A DNA stretch of 64,000 nucleotides, from NCBI GenBank assembly GCA_964545205.1, contig CAZJFH010000015.1:1-64000 (forward strand), written 5' to 3'. The stretch is from CAZJFH01 sp964545205 (GTDB taxonomy: Bacteria; Pseudomonadota; Alphaproteobacteria; Rhodospirillales; Magnetospirillaceae). Within the stretch, counting starts at the first letter, position 1; each line of letters begins with the position of its first letter. The position numbers and the translations under genes are program-made. Shown one piece after another: positions 59,925 to 64,000 of the stretch. A model generated the notes under the pieces. The model did not search any database. It was not told the DNA's origin and saw nothing but the letters and a program-made list of their open reading frames with translations.

Positions 59925-61826
59925 ATGACGGCAGACGCAACGGCAGGCAAGGTTCTCGAGCCGACTCCCGGCTCCGGCAAAACCGCATCATCCAGCTTCA
60001 TTCGCCAGTTCCTCGCGCTCGCCGGTCCCTACTGGCGCAGCGAGGAGCGGCTGCCGGTGGTCCTGCTGACGCTGGCGCTGCTGGCGCTGACCATCGGCCA
60101 GGTCGTCATCCCGGTGCTGATCAACCGCTGGAGCGCCGACTTCTTCGACGCGCTGGAGCAGAAGTCGATGGAGCGCTTCATGCTCCAGATCGGCGCGCTG
60201 GTCCTGATCGTCGCCTTCAGCATGGCGATCACCGGCACCCACATGCGGGTCAAGCGCCGGCTGCAGCTCGGCTGGCGGCGCTGGCTGACCAAGCGGCTGC
60301 TCGACGACTGGATGGACGCCGGCCGCCATTACCAGGTCACCCACATGCCGGGCGAGCACGACAATCCCGACGGCCGCATCGCCGAGGACATCCGCATCAC
60401 CACCGAGGTGGCGCTCGACCTCGCCCACTCGCTGTCCTACTGCCTGATGCTGCTGGGCAGCTTCACCAGCATCCTGTGGGTGCTGTCGGGACCGCTGGAG
60501 ACCACGCTGGCCGGGCTGCCGCTGACCATTCCCGGCTACATGGTGTGGCTGGCCTTCCTCTATGCCGGCGCCGGCACGGTGCTGGCGCTGCTGCTCGGCC
60601 GGCCGCTGGTCAAGGCGACCAACCGCCGCCAGACCGCCGAGGCCGACTTCCGCTTCGGCCTCGTCCACGCCCGCGAGAATTCCGAGGCCATCGCCCTGGT
60701 CCAGGGCGAGGCCGACGAGCGTCGCCGGCTGGGCGGGTTGTTCGCCGGCATCGGCAGCGCCTGGGACCATCAGACCCGGGCGCTGACCTACATCCTGCTG
60801 TTCACGTCGAGCTACGCCATCCTCGCCACCGCCTTCCCGATCCTGGTGGCGGCGCCGCGCTACATCGCCGGCGCCATCACGCTGGGGGTTCTGATGCAGA
60901 TCGCCCAGGCGTTCCAGCAGATGTCGGCGGCGCTGTCGTGGCCGGTCGACAACCTGGCGCGCGTCGCCGAGTGGCGGGCCTCGGTCGAGCGCGTGCTGTC
61001 GCTGCGCCGCGCCCTGCACGAATTGTCCGAGGACGTCGCCCAGATCGACGAGCCGACCATCGCCCTGGCGCCGGCCGGCGGCGCCGGCCTCAACTTCCGC
61101 GCCCTGTCGATCGCCAATCCCGGCGGCGAGGTCGTGCTCAGCGGCTTCGACGCCGAGATCGCCCCGGGCGAGCGCGTGCTGATCTCGGGCGACTCGGGTG
61201 CGGCGATCAAGCTGTTCAAGGTGGTCGCCGGCCTGTGGCCGTGGGGCCGCGGCCGCGTCGAGCTGCCCGACGACACGCCGATCTTCTTCGTGCCGCAGCG
61301 GCCGTTCCTGCCGATCGGGCCGTTGCGCGGCGGCCTGTGCTATCCGGCGCCGCCGGACGGCTTCCCCGACGCGGCGTTGCGGGCGGCGCTGGAGCGGGTC
61401 GGCCTGCGCTACCTGATCGGCCGCCTCGACGAGACCGAGATCTGGGAGCGCACCCTGACCGGCGGCGAGCAGCAGCGTCTGGGCTTCGCGCGGCTGCTGC
61501 TGCACCGGCCGAACTGGATGTTCCTCGAAGAGGCCACCGACGCCCTCGACCCGCAGGGCGAGGTCGAGATGATGCTGATGCTGGAAGAGGAATTCCCCGA
61601 CGCCACCGTGCTGACCGTCGGCCATCATCCGGCGCTGGAGGCCTTCCACCAGCGCAAGCTGACCCTGGTGCGCGCGCCCAACGGCCAGGTGTTCATCCGC
61701 GACGTCCCGTCCGAGACCAACGGCCACGCCGACCGACCGCCGGGCTGGGGCTGGCGGCTGCGCTCGGCCTGGAGCACCAGGATGGCGATGTTCCGCGCGA
61801 TCAGGGACCGCGCTGGCGGGCGATGA
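59925..61826 (+). CDS. BacA/YddA-like ABC transporter with degenerate P-loop
   Basis: 633 residues: six-helix membrane domain of the SbmA/BacA/YddA type (about 45-345; MPGEHDNPDGRIAEDIR and EADFRFGLVHARENSEAIAL are diagnostic), fused to an ABC ATPase domain (about 400-610). The Walker A region reads SGDSGAAIKLFKV, lacking the GxGK(S/T) lysine position, and Walker B is WMFLEEATDALD with Glu for Asp. The signature LTGGEQQRLGFARLLL is intact. Relatives import peptides, vitamin B12 or fatty-acyl compounds. ATP hydrolysis may be lost or altered. The 3' end overlaps the convergent GH1 gene by 26 bases. Confidence 0.88.
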   Translation: MTADATAGKVLEPTPGSGKTASSSFIRQFLALAGPYWRSEERLPVVLLTLALLALTIGQVVIPVLINRWSADFFDALEQKSMERFMLQIGALVLIVAFSMAITGTHMRVKRRLQLGWRRWLTKRLLDDWMDAGRHYQVTHMPGEHDNPDGRIAEDIRITTEVALDLAHSLSYCLMLLGSFTSILWVLSGPLETTLAGLPLTIPGYMVWLAFLYAGAGTVLALLLGRPLVKATNRRQTAEADFRFGLVHARENSEAIALVQGEADERRRLGGLFAGIGSAWDHQTRALTYILLFTSSYAILATAFPILVAAPRYIAGAITLGVLMQIAQAFQQMSAALSWPVDNLARVAEWRASVERVLSLRRALHELSEDVAQIDEPTIALAPAGGAGLNFRALSIANPGGEVVLSGFDAEIAPGERVLISGDSGAAIKLFKVVAGLWPWGRGRVELPDDTPIFFVPQRPFLPIGPLRGGLCYPAPPDGFPDAALRAALERVGLRYLIGRLDETEIWERTLTGGEQQRLGFARLLLHRPNWMFLEEATDALDPQGEVEMMLMLEEEFPDATVLTVGHHPALEAFHQRKLTLVRAPNGQVFIRDVPSETNGHADRPPGWGWRLRSAWSTRMAMFRAIRDRAGGR

Positions 61827-63135
61827 GGGCGGCGTACCAGCGATACGAGTCCTTGGGCGCGCGGCGGCCGCTGTCGTGGTCGACCCAGACCAGGCCGAAG
61901 CGGCTGCCCAGGCCCGAGCCCCATTCGAAGGCGTCGAGCAGCGACCACACGAAATAGCCGCGCACGTCGGCGCCGGCCCGCATCGCCGCGGCCATCGCCT
62001 GCGTGTACATCCTCAGGTAGGCGATGCGGTGGCGGTCGGCGAGCTGGCCGGCCTCGTTTTCCGCGCCGCCGCCGCAGCCGTTCTCGGTGATCACCACCGG
62101 CAGCCCGTAGCGCCGGTGGATCAGCAGGATCTCGTCGCGGAACATCTCCGGGAACACCGGCCAGCCGACCTCCGATCCCGGCGCGTCGGCCGGCATGTCG
62201 CCCCAGCCGAAGTTCCAGGTTCCGGCGGGATCGGGGCGCGCGAAGATCGGGCCGTAGTGGTTGAGCCCGAACCAGTCGATCGGCCGGCAGATGCGCGCCA
62301 TGTCGCCGGCCTTGACCACCGGCTCGATGGCGGCGGCGAGTTGCGGCGGGTAATGGCCCAGGAGCTGCGGGTCGGGAAAGGCCAGGTTCCAGTGCTCGTC
62401 CAAGAGCGCCGCGGCGGCGCGGTGCTCGGGCGTGTCCTTCTCGGGCAGCACGCGCTGGCGGTTGTGGATGGCGCCGACCGAGGCGCCGGGCACGCAGGCG
62501 CGCAGCACGTCGACGCCCCGGCCATGGGCCAGGTTGACGTGGTGGATGGCGCGCAGATGCGCGTCGCGGTCGGTGACGCCGGGCGCCGCCCAGTCGATGG
62601 CGTAGCCGAACAGCGTGAACACCGAGAACTCGTTGAAGGTCATCCAGTGCCGGACCCGGTCGCCGAGCCGGCGCGCGACCACGGCGGCGTAGTCGGCGAA
62701 CCAGCCGGCCGAGTCGCGGCTGGTCCAGCCGCCGAGGTCGTGCAGCGCCTGCGGCAGGTCCCAGTGGTACAGGCAGACCCAGGGCTCGATGCCCTTGGCC
62801 AGCAGCGCGTCGACCAGCCGGTCGTAGAAGTCGAGCCCCTTGCCGTTGACCGCCCCCCTGCCCCGCGGCAGCACCCGCGGCCAGGCGATCGAGAACCGGT
62901 AGGCGTCGACGCCCAGCCCGGCCATGAGTTCGACGTCCTCGGGCCAGCGGCGGTAGTGGTCGCAGGCCACGTCCGCGTTGGTGCCGTCGCCGATCTTGCC
63001 GGCAATGCGCGTGCGCGTGTCCCAGATGCTCGGCCCCCGCCCGTCCTCGGCCAAGGCGCCCTCGATCTGGAACGCCGAGGTCGAGACGCCCCAGACGAAG
63101 CCGGGCGGCACGGGGATCGGAGCGTCTTCGGACAT
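61801..63135 (-). CDS. Glycoside hydrolase family 1 beta-glucosidase
   Basis: 444 residues from ATG 63135; the frame continues upward into a repeat element and should not be included. Acid/base Glu169 (HWMTFNEFSV) and nucleophile Glu351 (PVVITENGC) are both present, as are the N-terminal FVWGVSTSAFQIEGA and the sugar-binding ESLLD-like WSLLDAFEWGSG. There is no signal peptide, so it is cytoplasmic and hydrolyses imported beta-glycosides. It has no sugar transporter beside it; the nearest one is the importer near 32-34 kb. Length is typical. Confidence 0.94.
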   Translation of the reverse strand: MSEDAPIPVPPGFVWGVSTSAFQIEGALAEDGRGPSIWDTRTRIAGKIGDGTNADVACDHYRRWPEDVELMAGLGVDAYRFSIAWPRVLPRGRGAVNGKGLDFYDRLVDALLAKGIEPWVCLYHWDLPQALHDLGGWTSRDSAGWFADYAAVVARRLGDRVRHWMTFNEFSVFTLFGYAIDWAAPGVTDRDAHLRAIHHVNLAHGRGVDVLRACVPGASVGAIHNRQRVLPEKDTPEHRAAAALLDEHWNLAFPDPQLLGHYPPQLAAAIEPVVKAGDMARICRPIDWFGLNHYGPIFARPDPAGTWNFGWGDMPADAPGSEVGWPVFPEMFRDEILLIHRRYGLPVVITENGCGGGAENEAGQLADRHRIAYLRMYTQAMAAAMRAGADVRGYFVWSLLDAFEWGSGLGSRFGLVWVDHDSGRRAPKDSYRWYAALIARQRGP

Positions 63136-63216
63136 GCGGGCCTCGCCGGCAGTGGCAATCTCGTCACTGTCGGGCCGGCCGCTGCGGCGGTCAAGCGGGC
63201 GCGTTTCCGGACGTGC

Positions 63217-63331
63217 TCCCTCCCCCGCTTGCGGGGGAGGGTCGGGGTGGGGGTCGCGCCTGAGCGCCGCCCTCACCCTCCCCACCGCTTCGCGGTTGGT
63301 CCCCTCCCTCTCCCGCGAGCGGGAGAGGGCG
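63217..63331. repeat. Long REP-like palindromic element, copy 2
   Basis: About 115 bases with the same plan as 8781-8911: CTCCCCCGCTTGCGGGGGAG hairpin, GGTCGGGGTGGGGGTCGCGCC, a middle CACCCTCCCC, a TTCGCGG variant loop, and terminal CTCTCCCGCGAGCGGGAGAG. It separates the GH1 start from the stop of the VWA protein. Confidence 0.75.
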
Positions 63332-63337
63332 TTTCAG

Positions 63338-64000
63338 TCACCCCGTCAGCGCCACGAACAGCCGGGTCAGCTTCTCGGGCAGGCGGTGGACCTGGTCGAC
63401 GACGGCGTAGCCGGACTTGCCGAACACTTCCGAGACGTAGTCGTCGGCCTTGGGGTCCAGGGTCATGCAGACGGTGGCGATGCCCTGGGCGCGCAGCTCG
63501 GCGACGGCGGCGTGGGTGTCCTTGCGCAGGTGCTCGGGGTCGTCGACGTCGACGTCGTAGGGCGCGCCGTCGCTGAGCATCAGCAGCAGCTTCTTCTCCT
63601 CGGGCCGCGCCGCCAGATAGCGGGCGGCGTGGCGCAGGGCGGCGCCCATGCGGGTCGACTCGCCGGCCGGCATCGCCTGCAGCCGCGCCTTGGCGGCCTC
63701 GGCCCAGGGCTCGGCGAAGCGCTTGTAGTGGAACCAGCGCACGTCGTGGCGGGTGTCGGAGGCGAAGCCGGCGACGGCGAAGGGATCGCCCAGCGTCTCC
63801 ATCGCCCAGGCCAGCAGCGTCGCCGCGTCCTGCTGGAGCTGCAGGAAGGTGGTGCCGGCGCCGTCGATGTCGCGCTTGATCGATTCCGACTGGTCGAGCA
63901 GCAGCATCACCGCGACGTTGCGCCCGGCGGTGACGTGGCGCTGGTAGACGCGCTCGTCCGGGGCGGTGCCGCAGCGGCGGTCGATCATCGCGCCGATCGC
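63338..64000 (-). CDS. VWA-domain protein, CbbO/NorD type (5' end outside window)
   Basis: About 221 C-terminal residues visible. The stretch IDRRCGTAPDERVYQRHV followed by NVAVMLLLDQSESIK (MIDAS motif D-x-S-x-S), AVAGFASDTRHDVRW, STRMGAALRHAARYL and LLLMLSDGAPYDVDV is typical of the C-terminal von Willebrand A domain of CbbO and NorD. These act with an MoxR-type ATPase (CbbQ, NorQ) to activate Rubisco or nitric oxide reductase. Which one applies cannot be told here. The ATG at 63988 is probably internal because coding sequence continues to the edge. Confidence 0.88.
   Translation of the reverse strand, partial: AIGAMIDRRCGTAPDERVYQRHVTAGRNVAVMLLLDQSESIKRDIDGAGTTFLQLQQDAATLLAWAMETLGDPFAVAGFASDTRHDVRWFHYKRFAEPWAEAAKARLQAMPAGESTRMGAALRHAARYLAARPEEKKLLLMLSDGAPYDVDVDDPEHLRKDTHAAVAELRAQGIATVCMTLDPKADDYVSEVFGKSGYAVVDQVHRLPEKLTRLFVALTG

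Noticed and set aside
61801..63285. Longer GH1 start at 63285
   Set aside because: The extra 50 residues come from the REP-like element and an Arg/Pro-rich stretch. ATG 63135 gives the normal GH1 N-terminus.

Overview
The window is a GC-rich stretch of bacterial chromosome, gene-dense and with many 4-base start/stop overlaps. Several features point to an alphaproteobacterium, probably Rhodospirillales-like. They include a DUF1489 gene, a chemotaxis cluster with CheY-STAS-type accessory genes, the coxB-coxA-ctaG-coxC oxidase block, a Tat-dependent Cys-type formate dehydrogenase with DUF3305/DUF3306 genes, and an SOS-like box of the alphaproteobacterial form GTTC-N7-GTTC. The taxonomic call is inference from gene content. 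One run of Ns (13934-14045) marks an assembly gap inside a coding repeat.

Layout. 1-7.3 kb: a chemotaxis/signalling cluster. On the minus strand are cheA (cut by the left edge), cheY, a STAS protein and a 111-aa unknown. On the plus strand are a second CheY-like receiver, a soluble CZB chemoreceptor and a membrane Cache/PAS chemoreceptor with a CheR/CheB docking tail. 7.3-18.7 kb: a respiratory formate dehydrogenase locus with three enzyme subunits, small exported proteins, a Tat-leader peptide, a TorD-like chaperone, DUF3306/DUF3305, mobA and fdhD. Divergent from it is a large ferredoxin-like Fe-S protein. 18.8-22 kb: small accessory genes (DUF2267, DoxX, YqeB-type molybdoenzyme maturation factor, Tat-exported MsrB). 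22-25.8 kb: aa3-type cytochrome c oxidase. 26-31.2 kb: HPP membrane protein, two diguanylate cyclases, mgtE, tRNA-Leu(GAG), lipB and acylphosphatase. 31.2-34.2 kb: sugar-type ABC importer without an ATPase gene. 34.2-39 kb: periplasmic Deg-type protease, FNR-like regulator with an Fe-S cysteine motif, and a K+/H+ antiporter. 39-44.6 kb: mfd, a previously uncalled 34-codon membrane peptide gene with an SOS-like promoter, and a DEAD-box helicase. 44.6-54.9 kb: phenylalanine hydroxylase, GAF-EAL protein, oxidoreductase, a second antiporter, and a coupled Crp-like regulator/unknown protein/PAS-GGDEF/DUF1489 series. 55-64 kb: HerA-like ATPase, chemoreceptor plus bacteriohemerythrin, REC-histidine kinase, BacA/YddA-like ABC protein with a broken P-loop, GH1 glycosidase, and the end of a CbbO/NorD-like VWA protein.

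How it fits together. Much of the window serves environmental sensing (three chemoreceptors, three GGDEF proteins, one EAL protein, two Crp/FNR regulators, one REC-kinase) and respiration (formate oxidation feeding the quinone pool, terminal aa3 oxidase). The intergenic spaces carry at least two families of hairpin-forming repeats, mostly at gene 3' ends.

The most interesting item is the 34-codon gene at 39243-39347. It has a Shine-Dalgarno sequence and one hydrophobic segment. Its candidate promoter has a -35 that overlaps the mfd stop codon, and a GTTC-N7-GTTC box lies between the -35 and the -10. This is the architecture expected of a LexA-repressed micro-membrane protein.
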